A stretch of 64,000 nucleotides of DNA, from the NCBI RefSeq assembly GCF_008693105.1, contig NZ_VXKK01000013.1, positions 62,001 to 126,000 on the forward strand, read 5' to 3'. The position numbers were made by a program, and so were the translations under genes. How positions within the stretch are numbered: the first letter of the stretch is position 1; each line of letters begins with the position of its first letter. The notes below the pieces were generated by a model. The model saw nothing but the letters and a program-made list of their open reading frames with translations, searched no databases and was not told the origin of the DNA. This document shows positions 17,009-26,042 of this stretch, piece after piece. This stretch comes from Corynebacterium flavescens. Its GTDB lineage: Bacteria; Actinomycetota; Actinomycetes; Mycobacteriales; Mycobacteriaceae.

Positions 17009-18721
17009 CTAGTGTTTTTCCTCAGCGGCGAGTCGCTCGAGCAACGCGGCCTGCACCTCGCGGCGCCGAATCTTGCCCATTTGATCCTTGGGCAGTTCCT
17101 GGAAGTGGTAGAAGGTGCGCGGCACCTTGTAGCGGGTGAGGCGCTCGCGGCAGAAGTCCTTCAGGCCCTCTGGGTCCAGCGCCGCACCGTCGCTGAGATC
17201 GATGCAGGCGACGACGTCCTCCGAACCATCCGGGCGCGGGCGCCCGACGACGGCCACATCATCGATGGAGGGGTGCGTGCGCAGAACTTCCTCGACCTCG
17301 CCGGGGTAGACGTTGAAGCCGCCAGTGATGATGATTTCCTTGATGCGGCTGACCAAGCGGATGAATCCATCCGAGTCCATGATGCCCATGTCCCCAGTTC
17401 GGAACCAGCCATTGTGGAAGGCCGCAGCGGTGGCTTCTGGGTTATTGAGATAGCCCTTGAATACCTGGTGACCGCGGGCGAGGACCTCGCCAGCGGTGCC
17501 ATCCGGCTGCGTCTCATCCAGGTTATCCGGGTTGGCTATGCGGACCTCGGTGTCGGGGAAGGGGATACCCACGTATCCAGGACGGCGATCGGTGGTCATG
17601 GGGTTGCCCACGATGATGGGGGAGCACTCAGTGAGGCCATAGCCCTCCACGAGCAGCCCTCCTGTGTACTTTTCCCACTTTTCTACGGTGTCCACGGGCA
17701 GGGTCGAGGCGCCGGAAAAGGCCGCGCGCACGCCCTTGATGTCCACGCCGTCCTTCTCCGCGGCCTCCACGATGCGCTGATAGAGGGTAGGAACGCCGGG
17801 GATCCAGGTCGGGGTGTGCTTCTTCATCAGCTTCATGATGAGGGCAATATCCGGCTTCGGAATGATCACGAGTTCGCCACCGATGAGGGGCTGCAAGACC
17901 ACGTTCATGGTCAGGCCATAAGCGTGGAAGAAAGGCAGGGCAGCGAGCATGCGCTCGGGACGATCTCCCAAGCCCGGAACCCAGTTCTTGCCCTGGAGAA
18001 TGACGGCGAAGAAGTTCCCGTGGGAGAGCTGTGCGCCCTTGGGCTGGCCAGTGGTGCCCGAGGTGTACATGATAACCGCGATGGTGTCTTTGGTGACTTC
18101 CGGTGGATTCTTCAGATCCTTGCCGTCCCCGCCAATCGCATCCCCAATAAGGGTGTCCCAGGGCACTGTATTGGGGGCCTCACCTGAAAGCTGCTCGCGG
18201 GTGGATTTAAGGAAAGGGAGGCGCAGCGCCAAGCGCTGGGCGGTGGGCATAGCATCGATCATGTTGATGGAGATCACCGTCTCCAGATCGGTGCTTCCGC
18301 GCAGCTTCTCTAAGGTGGAGGCTGTTTTATCCCAGGCAATGGCGATGCGTGCGCCGTGATCTTTGAACAAACCCTCTAACTCGTGTGCGGTGTAGAGGGG
18401 ATTGTGCAAGACTGCGACCGCGCCCAACTTCAAGATGGCATAAAAGGCCGCAACGTACTGCGGGCAGTTGGGGGCGACGATGGCGACGCGATCCCCAGGG
18501 CGCACGCCGAAGGCCCGCAGGCCCGCCGCGGCGCGACGCACCTGGCGGTCTAGATCACTAAAGGTCTGGGTCCGGCCAAAGAAGTAGGTGGCTGGCTTAT
18601 CTGGGTTGATGGCCAAGTTGTTGTCATAGACATCGAGCAGCGTGGTTTCCCCATAATCAAGAGAATGCGGCGTCCATTCCGGATAAAACTGGAGCCAAGC
18701 TTTGGAATCAACTGCCGACAT
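17009..18721 (-). CDS. long-chain fatty acid-CoA ligase (FadD-type), copy 2
   Basis: A 570-residue paralogue of the preceding ligase with the same motif series: MYTSGTTGQPKGAQLSHGN for ATP, GYGLTECSP, WFRTGDMGIMD, and GKIRRREVQ near the end. It joins fatty acids to CoA through an acyl-adenylate. The two copies share long near-identical stretches around the C-terminal domain (ITGGFNVYP, DGSEDVVACI), which marks a tandem duplication. GAAAGG lies about 8 bases before the ATG, and a TATACT hexamer at 18763-18758 (minus strand) is a good -10 box. The gene is divergent from mshA. Confidence 0.92.
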   Translation of the reverse strand: MSAVDSKAWLQFYPEWTPHSLDYGETTLLDVYDNNLAINPDKPATYFFGRTQTFSDLDRQVRRAAAGLRAFGVRPGDRVAIVAPNCPQYVAAFYAILKLGAVAVLHNPLYTAHELEGLFKDHGARIAIAWDKTASTLEKLRGSTDLETVISINMIDAMPTAQRLALRLPFLKSTREQLSGEAPNTVPWDTLIGDAIGGDGKDLKNPPEVTKDTIAVIMYTSGTTGQPKGAQLSHGNFFAVILQGKNWVPGLGDRPERMLAALPFFHAYGLTMNVVLQPLIGGELVIIPKPDIALIMKLMKKHTPTWIPGVPTLYQRIVEAAEKDGVDIKGVRAAFSGASTLPVDTVEKWEKYTGGLLVEGYGLTECSPIIVGNPMTTDRRPGYVGIPFPDTEVRIANPDNLDETQPDGTAGEVLARGHQVFKGYLNNPEATAAAFHNGWFRTGDMGIMDSDGFIRLVSRIKEIIITGGFNVYPGEVEEVLRTHPSIDDVAVVGRPRPDGSEDVVACIDLSDGAALDPEGLKDFCRERLTRYKVPRTFYHFQELPKDQMGKIRRREVQAALLERLAAEEKH

Positions 18722-18770
18722 GAATGACCTTTCGGGTACGGAGGTTTAGCACCGGCCAGTATACCGCCGC

Positions 18771-18776
18771 TAGGAT
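18771..18776 (+). promoter_or_regulatory. -10 box of mshA (leaderless type)
   Basis: TAGGAT ends 8 bases before the mshA ATG. With a normal discriminator the transcript would begin at or next to the start codon, so no ribosome site is needed. No convincing -35 hexamer is seen. Confidence 0.5.
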
Positions 18777-18784
18777 AGGGCGCT

Positions 18785-20050
18785 ATGCGCATCGCCATGA
18801 TCTCCATGCACACCTCTCCCATTGAACAACCAGGCTCGGGGGATGCGGGGGGCATGAATGTCTATGTCATCAACGTGGCCCGCCAATTGGCGCGCCAAGG
18901 AGTTGACGTCGATATCTATACGCGCGCCACTCGTCCCAGCCAGGGCGAAATCGTGGAGGTCGAGCCGCGCCTGCGCGTTATCAATATCGTGGCCGGGCCC
19001 TATGAGGGGTTGAGTAAGGAAGAGCTCCCCACACAAATGGTCGCCTTCACCGGCGGCTTGGTGCAATTTGTTAAGTGCCATGGGCTGCACTACGATCTCA
19101 TCCACTCGCACTATTGGCTCTCCGGCCAGGTGGGGTGGCTGTTGAGGGATCTGTGGGGACTGCCACTCGTGCACACAGCGCACACCCTGGCGGCAGTTAA
19201 GAACCAATACCGCAGCGGGGATGATACCCAGGAGTCCGAAGCACGCCGCATCTGTGAGCAGCAGCTGGTGGATAACGCGGATGTTCTCGTGGTCAACACT
19301 GAGCAGGAGGCTCGCGATCTCATCCGGCATTATGATGCCGATCCTTCACACATTCAGGTGGTATCTCCCGGTGCTGACACCGAGCTCTTTACACCTGGCA
19401 GCGATCGCAATACCGAGCGCTCCCGCCGCGAACTGGGCATTCCCCTGCACGCTAAGGTCGTCGCCTTTGTTGGGCGCCTGCAAAAGTTTAAGGGGCCGGA
19501 CGTGTTGATTCGGGCCGCCGCAGAGCTCTTTCGCCGTGATCCCGAGCGCAACCTGCGCGTCATCATCTGCGGCGGTCCCTCGGGCGCCGATGCCAGCTCC
19601 GAGAGCTACCACGCCTTGGTGCGGGAGCTAGGCATGTCCTGTCACGTGCGTTTCTTACAGCCGCGCCCCCCAGAGGAGCTGGTCTCGATTTATCGCGCCG
19701 CCGACATCGTGGCTGTTCCCAGCTATAACGAGTCCTTCGGCCTAGTGGCCCTTGAGGCACAGGCTTCTGGCACCCCGGTCGTGGCCGCGCGCGTGGGCGG
19801 GCTGCCCATAGCTGTGGCCGAGGGTGAAACCGGTGAGTTGGTCGAGGGACACTCCGCTGCGGCCTGGGCGGATGCACTCGCGCGGCTCCTTGATGACGAT
19901 GACACCCGCATCGCCATGGGGGAGGCGGCAGTCCACCACGCGGCCCGCTTTAGCTGGGCGGCGTCGGCTAGCTTATTGCGGGACATCTACCAGCAGGCGC
20001 TGGCGATCGAGGTCCCCGATTGTCATCAGCGGCACGCGGCTGGCGCTTAA
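18785..20050 (+). CDS. mshA: D-inositol-3-phosphate glycosyltransferase MshA
   Basis: MshA transfers GlcNAc from UDP-GlcNAc to 1L-myo-inositol 1-phosphate, the first step of mycothiol synthesis. The 421-residue protein is a GT-B (GT4) enzyme: an N-terminal Rossmann domain with [19 protein letters not shown] and [12 protein letters not shown], and a C-terminal domain with [32 protein letters not shown] and the E-x7-E motif. Length and motifs are typical. It lies in the same position relative to gpmA and senX3-regX3 as in M. tuberculosis (Rv0486). The start has no ribosome site but a -10 box ends 8 bases before it. Confidence 0.96.
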   Translation: MRIAMISMHTSPIEQPGSGDAGGMNVYVINVARQLARQGVDVDIYTRATRPSQGEIVEVEPRLRVINIVAGPYEGLSKEELPTQMVAFTGGLVQFVKCHGLHYDLIHSHYWLSGQVGWLLRDLWGLPLVHTAHTLAAVKNQYRSGDDTQESEARRICEQQLVDNADVLVVNTEQEARDLIRHYDADPSHIQVVSPGADTELFTPGSDRNTERSRRELGIPLHAKVVAFVGRLQKFKGPDVLIRAAAELFRRDPERNLRVIICGGPSGADASSESYHALVRELGMSCHVRFLQPRPPEELVSIYRAADIVAVPSYNESFGLVALEAQASGTPVVAARVGGLPIAVAEGETGELVEGHSAAAWADALARLLDDDDTRIAMGEAAVHHAARFSWAASASLLRDIYQQALAIEVPDCHQRHAAGA

Positions 20051-20165
20051 TCCTCCCGCGAAGATCACAGGTTGCGCGATTACTTCGGCGCTAGGACGAG
20101 CACGAAATGTGAGTCCCGCCCCAATCTCTCGGAACTTTCTTTCAGTTCATGGCATGCTGGTGGCT

Positions 20166-20912
20166 ATGAGTAACGGAAAGCTAATTCTCCTTCGTCATGG
20201 TCAATCACAGTGGAACGAGTCCAACCAATTCACCGGCTGGGTAGACGTCGATCTCACCGCCAAGGGTGAGGCCGAGGCAAAGCACGGCGGCGAGCTGCTC
20301 AAGGAGCAGGGAATCCTGCCCGAGGTGGTTTATACCTCGTTGCTGCGCCGTGCCATCCGCACCGCGAACATCTCCCTCGACGCTGCTGATCGCCTCTGGA
20401 TTCCCGTCGTGCGTGACTGGCGTCTCAACGAGCGTCACTACGGTGCGCTCCAGGGTCTCAACAAGGCAGAAACCAAGGAAAAGTACGGCGAAGAGCAGTT
20501 CATGGCTTGGCGCCGTTCTTATGGCACCCCGCCACCCGAGCTCGAGGATGGCGCTGAGTACAGCCAGGCCGGAGACCCGCGCTACGCTGACCTGCCGCAC
20601 GTGCCGCGCACCGAGTGCCTCAAGGACGTCGTCGAGCGCTTCGTCCCCTACTTCGAGGAAGAAATCCTGCCTCGTGCAAAGAAGGGTGAGGTCGTCCTCA
20701 TCGCCGCGCACGGCAACTCCCTGCGCGCGCTGGTCAAGCACCTCGACGGCATCTCCGATGAGGACATTGCGGGTCTCAACATTCCTACCGGCATTCCGCT
20801 GCTCTATGAGATCACACCTGAGGGTGGAGTGGTCAACCCCGGCGGCACCTACCTGGATCCGGAGGCTGCCGCAGCTGGCGCCGCCGCAGTGGCTGCCCAA
20901 GGCGCAAAATAA
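20166..20912 (+). CDS. gpmA: 2,3-bisphosphoglycerate-dependent phosphoglycerate mutase
   Basis: GpmA interconverts 3- and 2-phosphoglycerate in glycolysis. The 248-residue product has the phosphohistidine motif [10 protein letters not shown] (His11), the family segment [14 protein letters not shown] with its catalytic Glu, and the second histidine in [10 protein letters not shown]. The start at 20166 (MSNGKLIL) gives the usual N-terminus; in-frame starts further upstream would add residues not found in the family. A short Ala-rich tail ends the protein. A strong terminator follows at 20999, so senX3 is probably transcribed on its own. Confidence 0.95.
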   Translation: MSNGKLILLRHGQSQWNESNQFTGWVDVDLTAKGEAEAKHGGELLKEQGILPEVVYTSLLRRAIRTANISLDAADRLWIPVVRDWRLNERHYGALQGLNKAETKEKYGEEQFMAWRRSYGTPPPELEDGAEYSQAGDPRYADLPHVPRTECLKDVVERFVPYFEEEILPRAKKGEVVLIAAHGNSLRALVKHLDGISDEDIAGLNIPTGIPLLYEITPEGGVVNPGGTYLDPEAAAAGAAAVAAQGAK

Positions 20913-20998
20913 GCACAGTAACGCGCCGCGTGCAGGCGGCTCAGCGTCTGCCGCGTCGCCTTGTGTGCGTCAGCTAACGCACTAGTTAGACTGCGAAG

Positions 20999-21040
20999 AT
21001 CCCCGGGGTGGGCATATACTCCCTGGGGATTCTTTCGTTT
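20999..21040 (+). terminator. terminator after gpmA
   Basis: ATCCCCGGGG (20999-21008) pairs with CCCTGGGGAT (21021-21030) in a 10-base stem with one G-T pair, followed by TCTTTCGTTTT. Because the hairpin overlaps the upstream part of the senX3 reading frame, the true senX3 start should lie after it. Confidence 0.8.
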
Positions 21041-21053
21041 TGAGGCAGGGCAA

Positions 21054-22313
21054 TTGGAAATTCTTCTCGCTTTCCTGGCAGGCGTGGCCGTATGCGGTCT
21101 CGCCATTCCGCTATACGCGCGTGTGCGTGCCCGCATTCAGCGCTACCGCCAATCCGCCGATACGGATGCCAACCAGGTCAATACGCTCAGCCAAGTCTTG
21201 CACCTAGCGGTGCAGGGCTCGCCCACTGGCGTGGCGGTGTTGTCGCGGGATAAAGAGGTCCTCTTGTCCAACACTTCTGCCCATGAGATGGCCATTGTCC
21301 ATGATCGCTCCGTCAACCCCAATATTTGGTCCGTGGCCGGTGAGGTCTTTGAGGATATGGAAACCCGTACCCTCGACATCGCCATCCCCAAGCGCCGCAC
21401 TGGGCACCGCGTGACGCAGGTGCAGGCTGTTATCAAGCCGCTCAGTCTCAATGATGACCGCTTCGTCATCATCTACGGCACCGATGAGTCGGAATCCGTG
21501 CGCATGGAGTCGGCGCGCCGAGACTTCGTGGCCAACGTCTCTCATGAACTCAAGACCCCTGTGGGCGGCATCGCGCTTTTGGCGGAGGCTCTTTTGCAGG
21601 ATACGGGGGACCCCGAGCACGTTGAGTACTTCGGCTCTCGGGTGCAAAAGGAAGCCACGCGCTTGGGAGAGATGGTCAGCGAGCTCATCTCCTTGTCCAA
21701 GCTGCAGGGAGCGGAGGCGCTGCCTGAGATGGAGCCCTTGCGCATCGATGATGTGGTTGATGAGGCGATCAACCGCAATCAGCTGATGGCGGAGTCCTTC
21801 TCTATCGAGCTCACGCGCGGGGAGGCAGTAGGGGTCAAGGTCTTAGGGGATCGCTCTCTATTAGTCACCGCCATCTCCAACCTTATTTCTAATGCCATCC
21901 ACTACTCTCCAGAGGAGGTGTCGGTGTCTATTTCGCAGAAGGTCGTCGGCGGGGAAGTGGTGCTCGTCCGGGTGACTGATCGCGGCATCGGCATCGCCCC
22001 TGAGGATCAGAAACGCGTGTTCGAGCGCTTCTTCCGCGTAGACAAGGCCCGCTCGCGGCAGACGGGTGGCACTGGCCTAGGATTGGCAATTGTAAAGCAC
22101 GTGGTGGCCAATCATGGCGGCAATATTAAGTTGTGGTCGCGTCCGGGCACAGGTTCTACGTTCACCATTGAGCTGCCCATTTATAAAGAAGAAAAGCCGG
22201 CGGAGTCTGCCGGGAAACAGGATAATCTCAAAGAGGGAGCTGTTAAGTCCGCAGCTTCAGGGTTGCCGCGCGCGGTTGTGCGCGCCGCAGCACGTCGAAA
22301 GGATAAAGCATAA
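21054..22313 (+). CDS. senX3: sensor histidine kinase SenX3
   Basis: The kinase of the phosphate-responsive SenX3-RegX3 system. I chose TTG at 21054 (419 residues) because GAGGCAGGG lies just upstream and a terminator occupies the region before it. One membrane segment (residues 3-20) is followed by a PAS-like domain (about 35-145), the dimerisation/phosphoacceptor domain (FVANVSHELKTPVGG, His164), and an ATPase domain with the N box (SNLISNAIHYSP), DRGIGIAPED and GGTGLGLAIVKHV. A Lys/Arg-rich tail of about 40 residues ends it. The stop overlaps the regX3 start by one base, so translation is likely to be coupled. Confidence 0.93.
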   Translation: MEILLAFLAGVAVCGLAIPLYARVRARIQRYRQSADTDANQVNTLSQVLHLAVQGSPTGVAVLSRDKEVLLSNTSAHEMAIVHDRSVNPNIWSVAGEVFEDMETRTLDIAIPKRRTGHRVTQVQAVIKPLSLNDDRFVIIYGTDESESVRMESARRDFVANVSHELKTPVGGIALLAEALLQDTGDPEHVEYFGSRVQKEATRLGEMVSELISLSKLQGAEALPEMEPLRIDDVVDEAINRNQLMAESFSIELTRGEAVGVKVLGDRSLLVTAISNLISNAIHYSPEEVSVSISQKVVGGEVVLVRVTDRGIGIAPEDQKRVFERFFRVDKARSRQTGGTGLGLAIVKHVVANHGGNIKLWSRPGTGSTFTIELPIYKEEKPAESAGKQDNLKEGAVKSAASGLPRAVVRAAARRKDKA

Positions 22314-23011
22314 TGACCACTATCCTCATCGTCGAAGATGAAGAGTCGCTGGCGGATCCGCTTGCGTTTCTCCTCCGCAAGGAAGGCTTCGAAACGGTTG
22401 TCGCCAATGATGGCCCCACCGCCCTGGAGGAGTTCGCGCGCAATGACATCGACATTGTCTTGCTCGACCTCATGCTTCCGGGCATGTCCGGCACCGATGT
22501 GTGCAAGCAGCTGCGGGCAGTATCTTCTGTTCCCGTCATTATGGTTACCGCGCGCGACTCGGAGATTGACAAGGTCGTAGGCCTCGAGCTCGGCGCGGAT
22601 GACTACGTGACCAAGCCCTATTCTTCGCGCGAACTCATCGCCCGTATCCGCGCGGTGCTGCGCCGCGGGCAGGATTCCTCCGGGGATCACGCGGATGCGG
22701 ACTTTGATGACCAGATTCTCGAGGGCGGGCGCGTGCGCATGGACGTCGAACGCCATACCGTCATCGTCGCGGGTGCCCCAGTGGCAATGCCCCTCAAAGA
22801 ATTCGACCTACTGGAATACTTACTGCGCAACATCGGCCGAGTACTCACGCGCGGCCAGCTCATCGATCGCATCTGGGGTGCGGACTACGTCGGGGACACC
22901 AAGACCCTCGACGTTCATGTCAAGCGTCTGCGTTCCAAGATCGAGGAGGAGCCCTCCCGTCCACGCCACCTCGTCACCGTGCGTGGCCTGGGCTATAAGT
23001 TCGAGCTTTAG
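22313..23011 (+). CDS. regX3: two-component response regulator RegX3
   Basis: A 232-residue OmpR/PhoB-type regulator. The receiver domain has the acidic pair in IVEDEE, the phosphoacceptor Asp52 in VLLDLMLPG, the conserved Thr in MVTARD and Lys in TKPYSSRE. The C-terminal winged helix ends with the usual HVKRLRSKIE and TVRGLGYKFEL. The ATG overlaps the senX3 stop (TAATG). In relatives the protein controls phosphate-starvation genes; the targets here cannot be read from the window. It converges on the next gene with 3 bases between the stops. Confidence 0.96.
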   Translation: MTTILIVEDEESLADPLAFLLRKEGFETVVANDGPTALEEFARNDIDIVLLDLMLPGMSGTDVCKQLRAVSSVPVIMVTARDSEIDKVVGLELGADDYVTKPYSSRELIARIRAVLRRGQDSSGDHADADFDDQILEGGRVRMDVERHTVIVAGAPVAMPLKEFDLLEYLLRNIGRVLTRGQLIDRIWGADYVGDTKTLDVHVKRLRSKIEEEPSRPRHLVTVRGLGYKFEL

Positions 23012-23014
23012 CGC

Positions 23015-23965
23015 CTAGGCGTTAGCCCCACGAGAACTGACAGGGCCCTTGCGCTGGTTCTGTTCTGGATAAGCATGAGCCTCCACGCTGGCAGGGTGGC
23101 GCGATAGGCCTACCCCTACGGCGGCGGCACGCTCGCGCGCGCTGCAATGGGAGGCCAGAATCTCATAGCATTCCTCGCCCATGAGGGCGATGAGCTCCGT
23201 CTTTTGGGAGCGCCACATGGGAGCCGCGGAGGTATGGCAGGCGGAATCGCCGCTGCAATACCAGTCGAAGTCCTCGCCGCCGTTGCCCCACCCGCGGCGA
23301 TCGTATTCGCCGATGGTGGTGCGCAGGATCTCCTGGCCATCGGTGCGTTCTTCGTAGGCCTCATGCCGGCGCAGCGGCAGCTGCCAGCACACCTCGGGCT
23401 TGGCTACCGTGAGGTCGGCTCCGGCCTCGAGCGCCCATTGATGGATGGCACAGCCAGCACCAGTGCCCCAGCCGGCGCGGTTGGCAAAGATACACGCCCC
23501 ATCCACGATGGACGTTTTCAACGCCGGCTCCGGCTCCCCGTCCTCGCCATCGAGCTCGTCCCATTCCAGCCAGGGCTCTAGCTCTATGGGGTCCTCCGAT
23601 TGCAGGTACCTATCTACCCCCGCCGGGCGCAGCTGCCAAAAACGAGCGGGCATCTGCGCGACGGCGTCATATAGCTGGTCGCGGTCCGTCTCATCAGCCA
23701 TGTAGGCGCCGTGGACGCAGCAGCCCACCTCGGGGCTTTGCTTGTCGATGCCGTGACAAGCCGCCGTACCAAATTGGCAGCTGTAGTGCGATTCCAACCA
23801 CGTCAGATCGATGCTGAAGAGGTGGTAGGGGTCCTCTGGATCACAAAACTCGAACCATTCGCGCGGAAAATCAGGGGCGACTTCGCGGCCGGCGCGGATA
23901 GAGGCTGCGGCGGGTGAGGAGGCGGGAAAACCGAGATAGACCTCGGTGGATTTCGGGCGATTCAC
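23015..23965 (-). CDS. conserved Cys-rich protein of unknown function (Rv0495c position)
   Basis: A 316-residue soluble protein without a signal peptide or membrane segment. It contains clustered cysteines: [10 protein letters not shown] and GCCVHGAYM near residues 62-85, then [28 protein letters not shown], and [12 protein letters not shown]. Spacing of this kind suggests a metal site or iron-sulfur cluster, and the overall look recalls the DUF3109 group of Cys-rich proteins, but I cannot confirm the family. Position between regX3 and ppx matches Rv0495c of M. tuberculosis, also uncharacterised. The start is GTG at 23965, facing ppx across 33 bases. Confidence 0.7.
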   Translation of the reverse strand: MNRPKSTEVYLGFPASSPAAASIRAGREVAPDFPREWFEFCDPEDPYHLFSIDLTWLESHYSCQFGTAACHGIDKQSPEVGCCVHGAYMADETDRDQLYDAVAQMPARFWQLRPAGVDRYLQSEDPIELEPWLEWDELDGEDGEPEPALKTSIVDGACIFANRAGWGTGAGCAIHQWALEAGADLTVAKPEVCWQLPLRRHEAYEERTDGQEILRTTIGEYDRRGWGNGGEDFDWYCSGDSACHTSAAPMWRSQKTELIALMGEECYEILASHCSARERAAAVGVGLSRHPASVEAHAYPEQNQRKGPVSSRGANA

Positions 23966-23998
23966 ACCTCCCCACGGTAGACCTACTACGCTAAGAGT

Positions 23999-24928
23999 GT
24001 GCGATTAGGTGTATTAGACGTCGGAAGTAATACCGTCCACTTGGTCGCGGTAGATGCCGCGACCGGTGGACGGCCATCTCCCATGAGCGATTGGAAGACC
24101 CCGCTGCGGCTCGTCGAGCAGCTGGACAAGGATGGAAACATCCATGACAAGGGTCTAAAGAAGCTCATTGCGGCGGTCGATGAAGCCAACGAGTTGGGCC
24201 AAAAGCTCGGCTGTGATGAGTTCATCGCCTTTGCCACCTCCGCAGTGCGCTCTGCCCCCAACTCCGAGCACGTGCTCGATGAGGTGGAGAAGGCCACGGG
24301 CGTGCGCCTGGAGATCCTCTCCGGCGTCGAAGAGGCGCGGCTGACATTCCTGGCCGTGCGGCGCTGGTATGGCTGGTCTGCAGGCCGTATCACCAACCTC
24401 GATATCGGCGGTGGTTCCCTCGAACTATCCACCGGCACTGATGAACAGCCGGATTTGGCCTTCTCTCTGGACTTGGGTGCTGGGCGCCTGACCCATAATT
24501 GGTTCGATACCGATCCTCCCGGCAAGAAGAAGGTCAGCATGCTCCGGGACTATATCGATGCTGAGTTGGTCGATGTCACTGCGCAGATGAGCAACCTGGG
24601 CCCGGCAGGACTGGCAGTCGGAACCTCAAAAACCTTCCGCACGCTGGCACGATTGACTGGTGCTGCGCCTTCTTCAGCCGGCCCTTATATGAAGCGGACG
24701 CTGACCGCGCCTGGTCTGCGGCAGTTGATTTCTTTCATCTCGCGCATGACCGCAGCAGACAGGGCAGACCTGGAAGGTGTAAGTTCAGACCGTTCGCATC
24801 AAATCGTGGCCGGTGCGTTGGTGGCGGAGGCCAGCATGCGCGCTCTGGGCATCGACAAGCTAGAAATTTGCCCTTGGGCACTTCGAGAGGGCGTAATTTT
24901 ACGCCGAACTGACAAGGGACTGGAATAG
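23999..24928 (+). CDS. ppx: Ppx/GppA family exopolyphosphatase
   Basis: A 309-residue ASKHA-fold phosphatase that removes terminal phosphate from polyphosphate or acts on pppGpp. The two phosphate-binding loops are visible: [11 protein letters not shown] at the N-terminus and [11 protein letters not shown] near residue 140. The length is that of the short two-domain form found in mycobacteria and corynebacteria (Rv0496). GTG at 23999 is the only start that keeps the first loop; TACGCT ends 6 bases upstream, which suggests a leaderless transcript. A membrane-protein gene follows after 9 bases and is probably co-transcribed. Confidence 0.9.
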   Translation: MRLGVLDVGSNTVHLVAVDAATGGRPSPMSDWKTPLRLVEQLDKDGNIHDKGLKKLIAAVDEANELGQKLGCDEFIAFATSAVRSAPNSEHVLDEVEKATGVRLEILSGVEEARLTFLAVRRWYGWSAGRITNLDIGGGSLELSTGTDEQPDLAFSLDLGAGRLTHNWFDTDPPGKKKVSMLRDYIDAELVDVTAQMSNLGPAGLAVGTSKTFRTLARLTGAAPSSAGPYMKRTLTAPGLRQLISFISRMTAADRADLEGVSSDRSHQIVAGALVAEASMRALGIDKLEICPWALREGVILRRTDKGLE

Positions 24929-24937
24929 GAAGAGATC

Positions 24938-25948
24938 ATGGCTGACGAAAAACAGTTGACCGTGGCGGAACTGCTCGCGCGTAATAATAAGGAGCGGAGC
25001 GCTCACGGTGACGCCTCCTCTGAAGGCGAGGGATCGCGCCGCCGTCATCGTCGCAGCATCGACGAGGGTGGTATCTCCGTAGCGGAGCTGACCGGCAATC
25101 TAGAAAAGGTCAAGGCTACCCCGGCCCAGTCCAAGCACTCCAGCGTGCCCATTGATAAGACCGCCCCGGTCATTCCTGCGCCCCCTAAGCCTGCAGAGGA
25201 AGAGAAGCCGGAGCCGGAGCGGGCGAAGGCGGCCACGCCGGCTAAGTCTGCAGAGTCAGCAAAGTCTGCGGAGTCACAAAAGCCTGCCAAGCCTGCCAAG
25301 CCTGACTCCGGCAAGGCTGCATCGTCGGACGCCGACAAGGTTGCATCGTCGGACGCCGACAGCGCCCCTTCTCTGGACGTCGACAAGCAACCAGCGGAAG
25401 AAGCTACGGCGAAGAAGCCGCAGCCTTCCACGGATGACACCACCGTATTCAACCGCGTTCCGCAGGCTCCTGCTGCAGTAGTGGAGCCGGAGTCCAAGGC
25501 TAAGGTTGCACAGACTCCTGCTACTGCGGAAGAAGAGCCTTCCAGCGCCGCCGGACAGGGCGCAGCAGTTGCTGCTCCGGCAGTTGCTACTCCGGCAGAG
25601 GACATCGACAGCGAGGCTATCGATGGAGAGTCCGCGGAGTCTGAGGTTGGGCCCGAGCTGGAGAGTGATTCCGAGGAGGGCGAGGAAGAAGACTCTAAGC
25701 TCAACGCTTTCTCCATCATCCTCTTGGCAGTGATTGGCATCGTCGTCGGTGCGGTTGTATTCAAGGGATTTGAGATCTTGTGGGATCGCTTCGACCGCAT
25801 CGTCGTTGCCGTGCTCGCCATCATGGTCACAGCGGCCAGCGTGGGCGCCGTCCACGCGTTGCGCACTGTGCGTGACCGTTTCTCCATGGTCTTGGCTGCC
25901 TTTGTTGGCCTGGTGCTGACCTTCGGACCCTTGCTTCTTGTCATGTAG
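24938..25948 (+). CDS. membrane protein with a long low-complexity cytoplasmic region (Rv0497-like)
   Basis: A 336-residue protein in two parts. Residues 1-255 are low complexity, rich in Ala, Pro, Lys, Glu and Ser, with short repeats such as KPAKPAKP and ASSDADKVASSDAD. Residues 256-336 hold three hydrophobic segments (FSIILLAVIGIVVGAVVF, IVVAVLAIMVTAASVGAV, FVGLVLTFGPLLLV). The start has AGGAAGAG upstream. Early residues (LTVAELLARN) and a later ISVAELTG form a repeated motif. The place between ppx and proC fits Rv0497. The function is unknown; the soluble part may interact with other proteins at the membrane. Confidence 0.8.
   Translation: MADEKQLTVAELLARNNKERSAHGDASSEGEGSRRRHRRSIDEGGISVAELTGNLEKVKATPAQSKHSSVPIDKTAPVIPAPPKPAEEEKPEPERAKAATPAKSAESAKSAESQKPAKPAKPDSGKAASSDADKVASSDADSAPSLDVDKQPAEEATAKKPQPSTDDTTVFNRVPQAPAAVVEPESKAKVAQTPATAEEEPSSAAGQGAAVAAPAVATPAEDIDSEAIDGESAESEVGPELESDSEEGEEEDSKLNAFSIILLAVIGIVVGAVVFKGFEILWDRFDRIVVAVLAIMVTAASVGAVHALRTVRDRFSMVLAAFVGLVLTFGPLLLVM
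25315..25362 (+). repeat. 24-bp direct repeat inside the Rv0497-like gene
   Basis: A GCATCGTCGGACGCCGACA unit occurs twice in tandem, 24 bases apart, and codes the peptide ASSDAD twice. The period is a multiple of three, so copy-number change would keep the frame. Confidence 0.75.
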
Positions 25949-25982
25949 TTCTTTCTTCGCCGCGCTTGTCCGCGCAGAATTT

Positions 25983-26025
25983 TCGGCCCGGTTTCCTCTG
26001 CGGAGGTAGCCGGGCCGATTCCTTT
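25983..26025 (+). terminator. terminator between the Rv0497-like gene and proC
   Basis: TCGGCCCGG (25983-25991) pairs with CCGGGCCGA (26010-26018) and is followed by TTCCTTTC. The loop is 18 bases long. Confidence 0.7.
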
Positions 26026-26042
26026 CTGGCACTGTGGAGGGC

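Noticed and set aside
20961..21053. A longer SenX3 N-terminus starting at TTG 20961
   Set aside because: The added 31 codons overlap a strong terminator hairpin and precede the ribosome site at 21042-21050; the added peptide has no family-like features.
24938..25948. The repeats in the Ala/Pro/Glu-rich protein as a mobile or phase-variable element
   Set aside because: They are short, in-frame, codon-level repeats of a low-complexity region and do not change the frame.
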